A stretch of 6,350 nucleotides of DNA from Gammaproteobacteria bacterium (lineage in GTDB: Bacteria; Pseudomonadota; Gammaproteobacteria; Eutrophobiales; Eutrophobiaceae): the NCBI GenBank assembly GCA_003645215.1, contig QNEM01000125.1, forward strand, positions 1 through 6,350, in the 5' to 3' direction. The position numbers were made by a program, and so were the translations under genes. Positions 1 through 6,350 of this stretch are shown here, piece after piece (the stretch's first letter is position 1; the number at the start of each line of letters is the position of its first letter). Below the pieces are notes generated by a model. The model saw only the letters and a program-made list of their open reading frames with translations, ran no database searches and was not told where the DNA came from.

Positions 1-28
1 AGTGGACTTAAACTTGGGCAATGCTTAA
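1..28 (+). CDS. possible C-terminal tail of an upstream gene (partial)
   Basis: Reading from base 2 gives eight sense codons, VDLNLGNA, then tandem stops TAA (26-28) and TAG (29-31). The double stop and ordinary residue mix fit the end of a gene entering from the left, but eight codons cannot identify it. The alternative is non-coding DNA. The call rests partly on the 8-base overlap with the next small ORF, an arrangement common in bacterial operons. Confidence 0.25.
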
Positions 29-140
29 TAGCGGGCATACTCGCTATCTTTACTGGGATAAGCCGATTACTACCGGTGACGCGGTGGTTATCTGTTACCC
101 TTTGGCCGGATGTGCCGGTGGTATCTACTGTGGGGGCTAG
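21..140 (+). CDS. putative 39-residue cysteine-spaced small protein
   Basis: An ATG at 21 opens 39 codons ending in TAG at 138-140. I do not recognise the product. The N-terminal half is polar and aromatic (residues 9-14 YLYWDK), then a beta-like stretch (residues 20-24 DAVVI), then a Gly-rich tail with Cys25, Cys31 and Cys37 in a C-x5-C-x5-C pattern. There is no signal peptide. The start overlaps the possible upstream stop by 8 bases, which would allow translational coupling; the only ribosome-site candidate is a weak GGG at 16-18, too close to the ATG. If real, it rules out a long N-terminal extension of the next gene, which would overlap it in another frame. It could also be the end of a frameshifted upstream gene, or chance. 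Confidence 0.35.
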   Translation: MLNSGHTRYLYWDKPITTGDAVVICYPLAGCAGGIYCGG

Positions 141-177
141 TTCCCTGAAATCTTCTGCTTGGCGTGAAAAATGGGGT

Positions 178-3100
178 ATGTTCCCTATTTTTTTCCTCAA
201 CAGGCGGTGGCGAATTCCAGTTGTAAGATTATTGGGTGCTTTCCCATATATTTTTGCGTTAATGGCATTTATGTCAGTAGGCAATGTGTATGCTAAGAAT
301 TGTGTCCATGAAGACTACTGTACTACCGAAAATCCATTTTATAAGCTGGGATATGGTGGACAATGTACTTCCTATGCCTGGGGACGTGCTTATGGGAAAA
401 TGGGTGTTTCAATCCAATTTACCCAAAATAGTGGTAGACATGGCAAAAATTGGTATCAACTAGTTAAAAGTTTACCAAGAGGTAGACAAGTTCAAGACAA
501 TTCAATTGCCGTCTTTGCTGGGGATTCATCTAATTCTTTTGGACATGTTGCCTATGTAGAATCTGTTAACAATGGTAAAGTCTACTTTACTGAAGCCAAT
601 GTGAGTACTTACAGTAAGAACAATGGTAACTATGGTGGTGGCAAGGATGGTGGCGAGGAGAAAAACAAGACCATTCAAGGCTTTGAAAACAGAGGTAAAG
701 GAATTGGTAAAATTGTTGGTTACATTTATCTCCAGCAAGCACCCACTTTAAAACTCGACTCAAGCATCAAAGTTGAACCAAACCCTGTGATTCAAGGTAA
801 GTGGCTTAAGATAACCGCCAAGATCAGCAATCGAGACGGAACAAAAGATTTTAACAATAGTCTTTTTGCAGCTTTCCATCCCAAAGGGGATGTAATGACG
901 AGTCTGTTTCAGATTGAATTAAAAAACCAGCAGTTACCCGCTGGACATGATTATGAGTATAGCTTTGGAAGTAGTCATGTTGAATTATCACCTGGTGAAT
1001 ATGATCTCTACATCAAAGAAAAAAGAGATGATGGTTCTTATCCTGCTATTGAAGCACCAGGTTCTCTCCAAAATCCGATAACGGTTAAAGTTGTTGGTAG
1101 TGAAACTGACACTGACACAGATAATGATAATACCGATACTGGCAACAACGCTATTAATACTGATGTTGCTGAAAATGCCTACGATGGCAATTGGGATGTT
1201 CCTTATTTAAGCCAAGTCAGCGATGACTATGCTTGGACTCACATAAGAGAGTCTGCCTGTGGCCCTACAAGCGTAGCAATGTTACTGCGTTTCTATTTTC
1301 CTAATTCTCATATAGACATGCCAGAAGTTTACCAAGCTGGAACTCAAACTTACACCTATCATGGGCCTGCTATCGGCTATAGAAACATCAGTTTCGCATC
1401 AGGTAAAACTGGTAATGATGGCGGTACAAATCACGTAGGAGCGAGCTATCGTGGCAATTATTCAGGTAATTATTCAGGAATGACTCTCAGTGCTATGGAG
1501 AAGTATCTACAAAATATTTGGGGAATAAGAACCAAGAATCTCTATAGTGTTGATGAGGTTTATACTGCGCTCAGAAATGGCCCCTTGCTTGGACATGTTT
1601 ATGCTTATGGAAATAGCAAGTGGGGACATTACATTGTCATTCGTGGAATTGATGAAAAAGGTACGATTAGTCGTAATGATGATATGATCTATATTAATGA
1701 TCCTTACGATGAAAATAATACTCTCAGTTATTCTGAGTTTTTTAAAAAAGGGCAGCATGGAAATGCTTGGTTCAGAGATGCAGTCCAATTAACACCAAAT
1801 GAAACCGCAAAACAACGTGAATATACTGTTATTGTTGATACAGGACACAATACTTTTGCAGGTGGTAATAATAGTCACCACCACTTTCACCTTCAAAAAG
1901 TCAATGGCAACTATGATAAATGGAAGTACTATTATGGTGGTGGAGATTGGTATTACCCAACGGAAAATGGTCACGCTGCCAGATGGAGTCCTAAATTAGC
2001 CAAAACAGGTTACTATCAAGTATCTGTCAAGTTCCGTGGGGATAAGGACAGCGGTAAAGTGCCTTATACTATCTACTCTGAAAATGGAGATGAACTGGTT
2101 AAAACAGTTGTAAATCAACATAGAGTTCCTGCCAAATGGGACCACGCTATATTGGCTGAGTCGGTATTGCTTGAAAATGGTGCTTATGTGCGAGCTTCTG
2201 ACATTCCAGCAGGTTCAAATATAGATGCCATTAAGTTCAAGTATTTGCGCCCTGCTGATGACGACAATAGTGCAGGTAGTGATGCAGGTAGTGATGCAGG
2301 TAGTGGTGATGTTACTGATAGTGATGATTGTGCTTCCCAAAATGAAACACCTTCAACCACAAACCCCACCCGTCAAAATGTCAGTGATGAAATACTGTGC
2401 TTAGCAAAAGAGTATAATATTCCACCAGTGATTATTCAAGCTATTGCGTTTAAAGAAAGTGGTTGGGATCAGATAAGAAATGGAAGTGTTGTTACAAATC
2501 ACGAACCAGATGGAAGAGAAGGCATTGGTATTATGCAAGTAACCAAATGTCCACCTAAACCTAAACCCGATACAGGTGTATCGTCGTGTACCGGTTCTAT
2601 ATCTCAAGCTGCGTATAACCAATTAAAAAATGATTGGAGACACAATTTAGCAGTAGGAATAGAAACACTTAACTCCAAGTGGAAAACTCAGAATAGTTTT
2701 GTGGGCAATAGTCTTAATGCAATAGATAAGGGCATTCTCGAAAACTGGTATTATCCTGTTATGTGGTACAACGGTGAAGGTAAACGTGCAGAAACTTATG
2801 TCGCTGATGCTTTTTCTCGCATGGAAAATTCACCAGCCCACTTAACAGGTTACTGGGATGATGTTACTGATATAAACAATCCCACTAAGGTAGTGGTTAT
2901 GCGTAAAGCTGATGGAAAAGGAGAAGCCTATGAGCTAACTGATCTGATTAATAAAGGGGTAACACTTCATTATTGGAATTCGACGACAGGGGAATATTTC
3001 TATCTGACGAGTCTTAGTAAAGAAGAATATGCCAATCGCGAAACAAGTTGGCCTCCAAGTCACGCTACTAAAGGCAATAGTAATGGAACGACAGTATCTA

Positions 3101-5184
3101 CAGTACCTGTAGATGAGCCGCCACCGTCTATCATTGTCCGTACCTTGAACAAAGAAAACGGAGATATTCAAATATCTGCTACAGGGTTAGGTGCTGCTGG
3201 AACTGTCAAAGTTGATGGTAAAGAAGTTCAAGGAGAATGGACATCCGATGGTATCAACTTGAACCTCTTTGATACAACTGGTATCACGCTAGAAAGTATT
3301 GAACAGCCTTTACACATTGAGGCTTTTGATAACACTGGTAATAAAGTTGTTGATGGTTACTATCCCTTCATGGATGTACCACCTGACCGCTGGGATTCTA
3401 AACCCATATTGAAATTGTGGAAAGAAGGTATCATCAATGGCTACGGTGGTGATTGGGCTGGTTACTTTAAACCAAGTCGTGCAGCAACGCGGCAAGAGTA
3501 TGTCGCTGTTACCGTGAAAGCGAGTCATTCAAATACTCGTGCGAGACGGACTTCACGAGATTCTGGCAAACCTTTTGAGGATATTGAGCTAGACAATGGT
3601 TTCATTGAATACATTCAAACAGCCAAAGATTTGGGTATTGTGAGTGGCTGCAATGAAGCAAAGACTATGTTCTGTCCAGAAAGGGATACGATTCGGGTTG
3701 AAGCCTTGAAAATGACACTTTCGGCTTTTGATAAATTCAAAGAGCCTCTGAAAATGTTCACAGAAGGACATAAAGTGCCTACTCGTGAATTTACGGATGT
3801 CAAAAACAAGGGTGATTGGTACTATCCTTTCGTTTATACTGCCCAGGATGAAGAAGTGGTGCATGGCTACAAAGATGGTAGCTTCAAACCAACAAAGGTT
3901 ATTAAACGAAATGAGATGGCTAAAATCCTCTGTGTTGCCGCTTTTGGTCCAATGGAATGCCTAGCAGATATTGTGGCTAAGACACCTGTTGATACGACAG
4001 AACCTGATGATGAAGCAGACAGCAATTTACCTGATGAAAGCGATACAGATGGTACTGATGACTCAGGCGATACCACACCCGATGACGGTGAAACCGGAAC
4101 GGGCGATGATGATGGAAGCGATACAGATGGTACTGATGATTCAGGCGATACCACACCCGATGACGGTGAAACCGGAACGGGCGATGCTGATGAGTTGGCA
4201 GATGATCTTGATCCCGATGATAATAAACCGGGTGACGAAACAGCAGCCCTCCGACTCAAAGACGGCTCTATTGCTACCAACTGTACTTTCAGTGATATTA
4301 CTGATGACAATTGGTTTGTCGTACCAGTGAAAGCGTTTTGTAGTGCTGGTATTATTATCGGTTATTCAGAAAGCGGAAAACGGGTATATAAGCCGACACA
4401 AGAGGCTAATTTGGTAGAAACCTTAAAGGTGCTGCTTTATGCCAGTGACTATGAGCGTATTGGCGAACAAAGTGTCGGTAGCGATCCTTGGTACAAATTC
4501 TTCTTGAATGATGCCAAAGACAAAGGTTTATCGGTTGACGAAACCAAGATAGGTGAACCCGTTACGAGACTGTTAGCTTGGACTTATCTTGCTAAACTGT
4601 TCTATGGTTACACAGGTCCCGACTTGGTACAATTTTTGGTTGATAAAGACATCACCAGTGGCAAACATCCGGATTACAAGCTGAATCGTGCCGAATTGGT
4701 CACTTTAGCCTATCGTGCAGCTAATAATCCCAAGAAAGACATTCATTATGGTTTAGTTGATTCACCACCTGATGCTGAACCGGATACTTCTTCGGATTAT
4801 GGTCAAGCGGTAGCGAATAAAGCCAATGACAAGGTTGGGGTTAAATTTCCTTATGTGGATAAGAAATACACTTATTGTGCGCGATTTGCCAGAAGTATGC
4901 ATGGCAAGCCCGCCAAGTGGCCTGATGCAAAGGGGATGTGTAATTACTTCCAAGGCAAAGGTTTGATGAAAACTGACGGGGAACCGACGGAAGGTGCCGT
5001 TGTTTGCTATCTACCTGGTCCATCTAACTGGAATTACGGTCATGTAGCCATTGCTGTTGGTGATAATAAAGAAGTCGGCGCGACCAGTTTAAGATACGGC
5101 GTGACTAAGCGAGATATTCGCTTTGGCGCAGGCTATCAAGGCTGGGTGACTGCTGATGACTACAACAACAACTACCCGCAATAG
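178..5184 (+). CDS. giant secreted multi-module peptidoglycan hydrolase-like protein with CHAP, C39-like, SLT and SLH domains
   Basis: Residues are numbered from an in-frame GTG at 76; the preferred start, ATG 178, is residue 35. Signal peptide 35-73: Arg-rich n-region, hydrophobic 52-69, cleavage after VYA. CHAP 86-220: Cys97 (GGQCTSYAWGRA), His157 (GHVAYVE), Glu173/Asn175. Beta-sandwich 222-340. C39-like peptidase 372-575: Gln380, Cys395 (ACGPTS), His518 (GHYIVIRG), Asp542. Golvesin-like beta-sandwich 582-725. SLT-type transglycosylase 766-915: Glu794 (FKES), GIGIMQV, then YNGEG. Unrecognised 923-990; Ig-like 1012-1095. SLH repeats near 1096-1150, 1165-1219, 1237-1290; diverged SLH near 1403-1460, 1470-1511, 1515-1551. 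C-terminal CHAP/NlpC-like amidase 1573-1700: Cys1601, His1656. By family, these enzymes cut wall peptides and glycan; SLH modules bind wall polymers. All 14 non-catalytic Cys fall in close pairs, fitting an exported protein. The start is uncertain: no good Shine-Dalgarno precedes 178, but GTG 76 would put about 50 residues before the hydrophobic core. It shares a transcript with the next gene (13-base gap). Target, self wall or other cells, is unknown. Confidence 0.96.
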   Translation: MFPIFFLNRRWRIPVVRLLGAFPYIFALMAFMSVGNVYAKNCVHEDYCTTENPFYKLGYGGQCTSYAWGRAYGKMGVSIQFTQNSGRHGKNWYQLVKSLPRGRQVQDNSIAVFAGDSSNSFGHVAYVESVNNGKVYFTEANVSTYSKNNGNYGGGKDGGEEKNKTIQGFENRGKGIGKIVGYIYLQQAPTLKLDSSIKVEPNPVIQGKWLKITAKISNRDGTKDFNNSLFAAFHPKGDVMTSLFQIELKNQQLPAGHDYEYSFGSSHVELSPGEYDLYIKEKRDDGSYPAIEAPGSLQNPITVKVVGSETDTDTDNDNTDTGNNAINTDVAENAYDGNWDVPYLSQVSDDYAWTHIRESACGPTSVAMLLRFYFPNSHIDMPEVYQAGTQTYTYHGPAIGYRNISFASGKTGNDGGTNHVGASYRGNYSGNYSGMTLSAMEKYLQNIWGIRTKNLYSVDEVYTALRNGPLLGHVYAYGNSKWGHYIVIRGIDEKGTISRNDDMIYINDPYDENNTLSYSEFFKKGQHGNAWFRDAVQLTPNETAKQREYTVIVDTGHNTFAGGNNSHHHFHLQKVNGNYDKWKYYYGGGDWYYPTENGHAARWSPKLAKTGYYQVSVKFRGDKDSGKVPYTIYSENGDELVKTVVNQHRVPAKWDHAILAESVLLENGAYVRASDIPAGSNIDAIKFKYLRPADDDNSAGSDAGSDAGSGDVTDSDDCASQNETPSTTNPTRQNVSDEILCLAKEYNIPPVIIQAIAFKESGWDQIRNGSVVTNHEPDGREGIGIMQVTKCPPKPKPDTGVSSCTGSISQAAYNQLKNDWRHNLAVGIETLNSKWKTQNSFVGNSLNAIDKGILENWYYPVMWYNGEGKRAETYVADAFSRMENSPAHLTGYWDDVTDINNPTKVVVMRKADGKGEAYELTDLINKGVTLHYWNSTTGEYFYLTSLSKEEYANRETSWPPSHATKGNSNGTTVSTVPVDEPPPSIIVRTLNKENGDIQISATGLGAAGTVKVDGKEVQGEWTSDGINLNLFDTTGITLESIEQPLHIEAFDNTGNKVVDGYYPFMDVPPDRWDSKPILKLWKEGIINGYGGDWAGYFKPSRAATRQEYVAVTVKASHSNTRARRTSRDSGKPFEDIELDNGFIEYIQTAKDLGIVSGCNEAKTMFCPERDTIRVEALKMTLSAFDKFKEPLKMFTEGHKVPTREFTDVKNKGDWYYPFVYTAQDEEVVHGYKDGSFKPTKVIKRNEMAKILCVAAFGPMECLADIVAKTPVDTTEPDDEADSNLPDESDTDGTDDSGDTTPDDGETGTGDDDGSDTDGTDDSGDTTPDDGETGTGDADELADDLDPDDNKPGDETAALRLKDGSIATNCTFSDITDDNWFVVPVKAFCSAGIIIGYSESGKRVYKPTQEANLVETLKVLLYASDYERIGEQSVGSDPWYKFFLNDAKDKGLSVDETKIGEPVTRLLAWTYLAKLFYGYTGPDLVQFLVDKDITSGKHPDYKLNRAELVTLAYRAANNPKKDIHYGLVDSPPDAEPDTSSDYGQAVANKANDKVGVKFPYVDKKYTYCARFARSMHGKPAKWPDAKGMCNYFQGKGLMKTDGEPTEGAVVCYLPGPSNWNYGHVAIAVGDNKEVGATSLRYGVTKRDIRFGAGYQGWVTADDYNNNYPQ
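1453..1476 (+). repeat. 12-bp tandem duplication (GNYS x2)
   Basis: GGCAATTATTCA (1453-1464) is followed directly by GGTAATTATTCA (1465-1476), one mismatch, encoding Gly-Asn-Tyr-Ser twice (residues 460-467). It lies in a Gly/Asn-rich surface insertion of the C39-like domain, between the catalytic Cys and His. It is in frame, so copy-number change would alter loop length only. Short enough to be incidental. Confidence 0.6.
2272..2307 (+). repeat. 12-bp direct repeat, three copies, in an interdomain linker
   Basis: The unit GCAGGTAGTGAT occurs at 2272-2283 and 2284-2295, and as GCAGGTAGTGGT at 2296-2307 (one mismatch). It encodes Ala-Gly-Ser-Asp/Gly repeats (residues 733-744) in the flexible linker between the golvesin-like and transglycosylase domains. 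The 12-base unit keeps frame, so slippage would change linker length without breaking the protein. Confidence 0.93.
4033..4188 (+). repeat. 78-bp tandem duplication encoding an acidic linker
   Basis: Two adjacent 78-base copies, 4033-4110 and 4111-4188, differ at three positions (4037/4115, 4062/4140, 4109/4187), one of them silent. Each encodes 26 residues rich in Asp, Thr, Gly, Ser and Glu with one Pro (residues 1320-1345 and 1346-1371). The repeat separates the two groups of SLH modules and is more GC-rich (about half on a hand-counted line) than the start of the gene. Near-identity at DNA level suggests recent duplication or ongoing homogenisation. The unit is a multiple of three, so expansion or loss would be tolerated. 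Confidence 0.97.
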
Positions 5185-5190
5185 AGGAGG
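5183..5190 (+). promoter_or_regulatory. Shine-Dalgarno for the DUF11-protein gene
   Basis: AGAGGAGG starts inside the TAG stop of the large gene and ends 7 bases before ATG 5198. This is a near-consensus site at ideal spacing. It fixes the start of the second gene and suggests reinitiation by ribosomes finishing the first. No terminator or promoter fits in the 13-base gap, so cotranscription is likely. Confidence 0.92.
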
Positions 5191-5197
5191 CAAAGCC

Positions 5198-6350
5198 ATG
5201 TTTAAGTTTAAGAAAAAACCACTTGCTCATGCTTGTGCAATGATACTTGCCACCCCCTTAGCGGCTTATGCTAATAGTAGTGCCGTGTGCATTGGTGAAA
5301 ACTATGAACAGGAAACTGTTTTACCTGATGTCACTTTGCCAACTGTCAGCCTAAGCAATGAGGGTGCAACCTCTATAAATGGGGGAGAAAGTGTGTTTAT
5401 CTCCGCTAATGCAGTGGTTGATAAGCCAAAAGGTGGCGATCCCAACTTTTATTGGTGTGCAGAAAAGGGATATTTTCAGATTGATCCCAGCGCACCCAAT
5501 TTCAGTCGAGTAAAATATATTGCGCCCACGGGATTGGGTGAAGATACCGACGTGCGTATCGTAGTACAAATCGGTGATGGTTTGGGTTATGTGAGTGCAG
5601 ACGCTTTGGTTGTCAAAGCATTAGCAAGTACAGGTTATCGTGCGACAGGCAAAATAACTGATCCATTTGGCAATCCAATTGCAGGTGTCACGGTGCAAAT
5701 CGGCGATAAAACTGCCCTCACCGATGCTGCTGGGAATTGGGAAATTACAGGTCTTGCTGAAGATAACTATACAGCCACCGCCAGCAAAGATGGCTATATA
5801 TTTGGTTCAAAAGACTTTGCAGTCGGAAATGACCAAAATGCCTCGGTAAGCTTTAAAGCAGAATCAGTGCTAGATGTCAAGGTTAAATCCGAGCCAGGCA
5901 CTGCCCAACAAGGTGAAAATATCACCTATACTATAACTGTCACTAACAATGGCAGTGAAATAGCAACGGGCGTAGTTTTGACCGATACCTTGCCAACCGA
6001 TAGCAGTTTGGTATCTATTGAAGCACTAGATGGTGGGGATTGTTCGGCTGAAACGGTCAGTTGTACTTTGTCAGACTTAACGCCCGGCGCGACTGCGACT
6101 ATCAAGCTGGTTATTAGCAATACTAAAGCGGCTCAATTAGTAAACACCGCTAAAGTGACAGCAAATGACTATCCGGCTGATGTGCAAATAACGAGAACAA
6201 CGGTAACACCTTATTCCTCAGTATCTGTGAGCGAAACCCCCGATCCTGTAACAATGGGTGGTACACTGCACTACACGGTAGGAGTTGATCTCAGCCAATT
6301 CGCGTCGAAAGATGCGACGGGCATTGAATTAGTTATGCGATTACCGAGCG
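5198..6350 (+). CDS. secreted PKD/Ig-like, carboxypeptidase-regulatory-like and DUF11-repeat surface protein (3' end outside window)
   Basis: The frame is open from ATG 5198 to the last base: 384 complete codons plus one base, no stop. Signal peptide 1-25: Lys-rich n-region (FKFKKK), hydrophobic 12-24, cleavage after AYA. Residues 42-140 form a PKD/Ig-like beta-sandwich (Trp86, Cys87, a YIAP turn, a DGLG motif near the end). Residues 148-220 match a carboxypeptidase regulatory-like (CarboxypepD_reg) domain: GKITDPFGNPIAGVTV, then TDAAGNWEITGL. Residues 225-322 are a DUF11 (B_ant_repeat) module with YTITVTNNG, VLTDTLP and LTPGATATI; Cys281 and Cys289 may form a disulfide. A second DUF11 module starts near 341 (SETPDPVTMGGTLHYTV) and is cut by the window. 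Such proteins are usually cell-surface stalks, adhesins or matrix components; no catalytic residues are seen. The strong ribosome site and 13-base gap tie expression to the upstream hydrolase. Whether the missing part holds a sorting or anchoring domain cannot be seen. Confidence 0.95.
   Translation, partial: MFKFKKKPLAHACAMILATPLAAYANSSAVCIGENYEQETVLPDVTLPTVSLSNEGATSINGGESVFISANAVVDKPKGGDPNFYWCAEKGYFQIDPSAPNFSRVKYIAPTGLGEDTDVRIVVQIGDGLGYVSADALVVKALASTGYRATGKITDPFGNPIAGVTVQIGDKTALTDAAGNWEITGLAEDNYTATASKDGYIFGSKDFAVGNDQNASVSFKAESVLDVKVKSEPGTAQQGENITYTITVTNNGSEIATGVVLTDTLPTDSSLVSIEALDGGDCSAETVSCTLSDLTPGATATIKLVISNTKAAQLVNTAKVTANDYPADVQITRTTVTPYSSVSVSETPDPVTMGGTLHYTVGVDLSQFASKDATGIELVMRLPS

Noticed and set aside
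76..177. GTG 76 as the start of the large gene
   Set aside because: The extra 34 residues look unlike a signal n-region, overlap a plausible small ORF in another frame, and no well-spaced ribosome site precedes it. Kept only as an alternative.
141..177. Terminator or promoter before the large gene
   Set aside because: No stem-loop with a T-run and no -35/-10 pair at proper spacing could be found in these 37 bases or nearby.
1507..1788. 93-codon minus-strand ORF, Ile-rich
   Set aside because: Antisense to the C39-like domain, including its catalytic His and Asp; Ile-rich content arises from complementing Asn/Asp/Tyr codons.
2272..2307. Short repeats as a CRISPR or attachment site
   Set aside because: Units are contiguous with no spacers, are in frame, and encode a flexible linker.
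3867..4310. 147-codon minus-strand ORF rich in Ser, Pro and Val
   Set aside because: It is the complement of the acidic duplicated linker; its repeats mirror the 78-bp duplication. The + frame is a continuous, domain-bearing gene, so this is an antisense shadow.
3971..4330. 119-codon + strand ORF rich in Met and Ile
   Set aside because: Out-of-frame reading of the same GAT/ACT-rich repeat, with low-complexity composition and no ribosome site; it lies wholly inside the large gene.
5351..5569. 72-codon minus-strand ORF
   Set aside because: It lies antisense to the PKD/Ig-like part of the second secreted protein, with no ribosome site or recognisable domain.

Overview
The window is the coding end of one operon-like block, all on the + strand. 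It is dominated by a giant secreted multi-module protein (about 178..5184), followed 13 bases later by a second secreted protein that is still open at the window edge (5198..6350). AGGAGG Shine-Dalgarno use, the standard bacterial code, two Sec-type signal peptides ending in A-x-A-like sites, and DUF11 plus carboxypeptidase-regulatory modules point to a bacterium with an extensive exported proteome. Paired cysteines imply an oxidising periplasm or surface. Moderate GC (about 40% on a hand-counted line near the 5' end, nearer 47-50% in the 3' third) and the domain mix fit a Gram-negative such as a large sulfur gammaproteobacterium (Thiotrichales/Beggiatoaceae type). That assignment is a low-confidence inference.

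Layout. 1..28 may be the tail of an upstream gene (reads VDLNLGNA then two stops). 21..140 may be a tiny 39-residue ORF with evenly spaced cysteines, overlapping that tail by 8 bases. 141..177 holds nothing recognisable. 178..5184 encodes, in order: signal peptide, CHAP amidase/endopeptidase, beta-sandwich, acidic Thr/Asp linker, C39-like cysteine peptidase, golvesin-type beta-sandwich, Gly/Ser/Ala/Asp linker, lytic-transglycosylase (SLT) fold, a short unrecognised module, an Ig-like module, three SLH repeats, an acidic linker holding a 78-bp tandem duplication, three more diverged SLH repeats, and a C-terminal CHAP/NlpC-like cysteine amidase. 5198 onward encodes a signal peptide, a PKD/Ig-like domain, a carboxypeptidase-regulatory-like domain, one full DUF11 repeat and the start of a second.

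How they may work together (inference): the large protein carries four candidate wall-cutting or peptide-cutting modules, with the SLH sets as likely cell-envelope anchors. The DUF11 protein looks like a surface stalk or adhesin made from the same transcript. Remodelling of the host's own wall or cell separation, or attack on neighbouring cells, are both possible; nothing in the window decides between them. No RNA gene, CRISPR array, insertion sequence or convincing terminator was seen.
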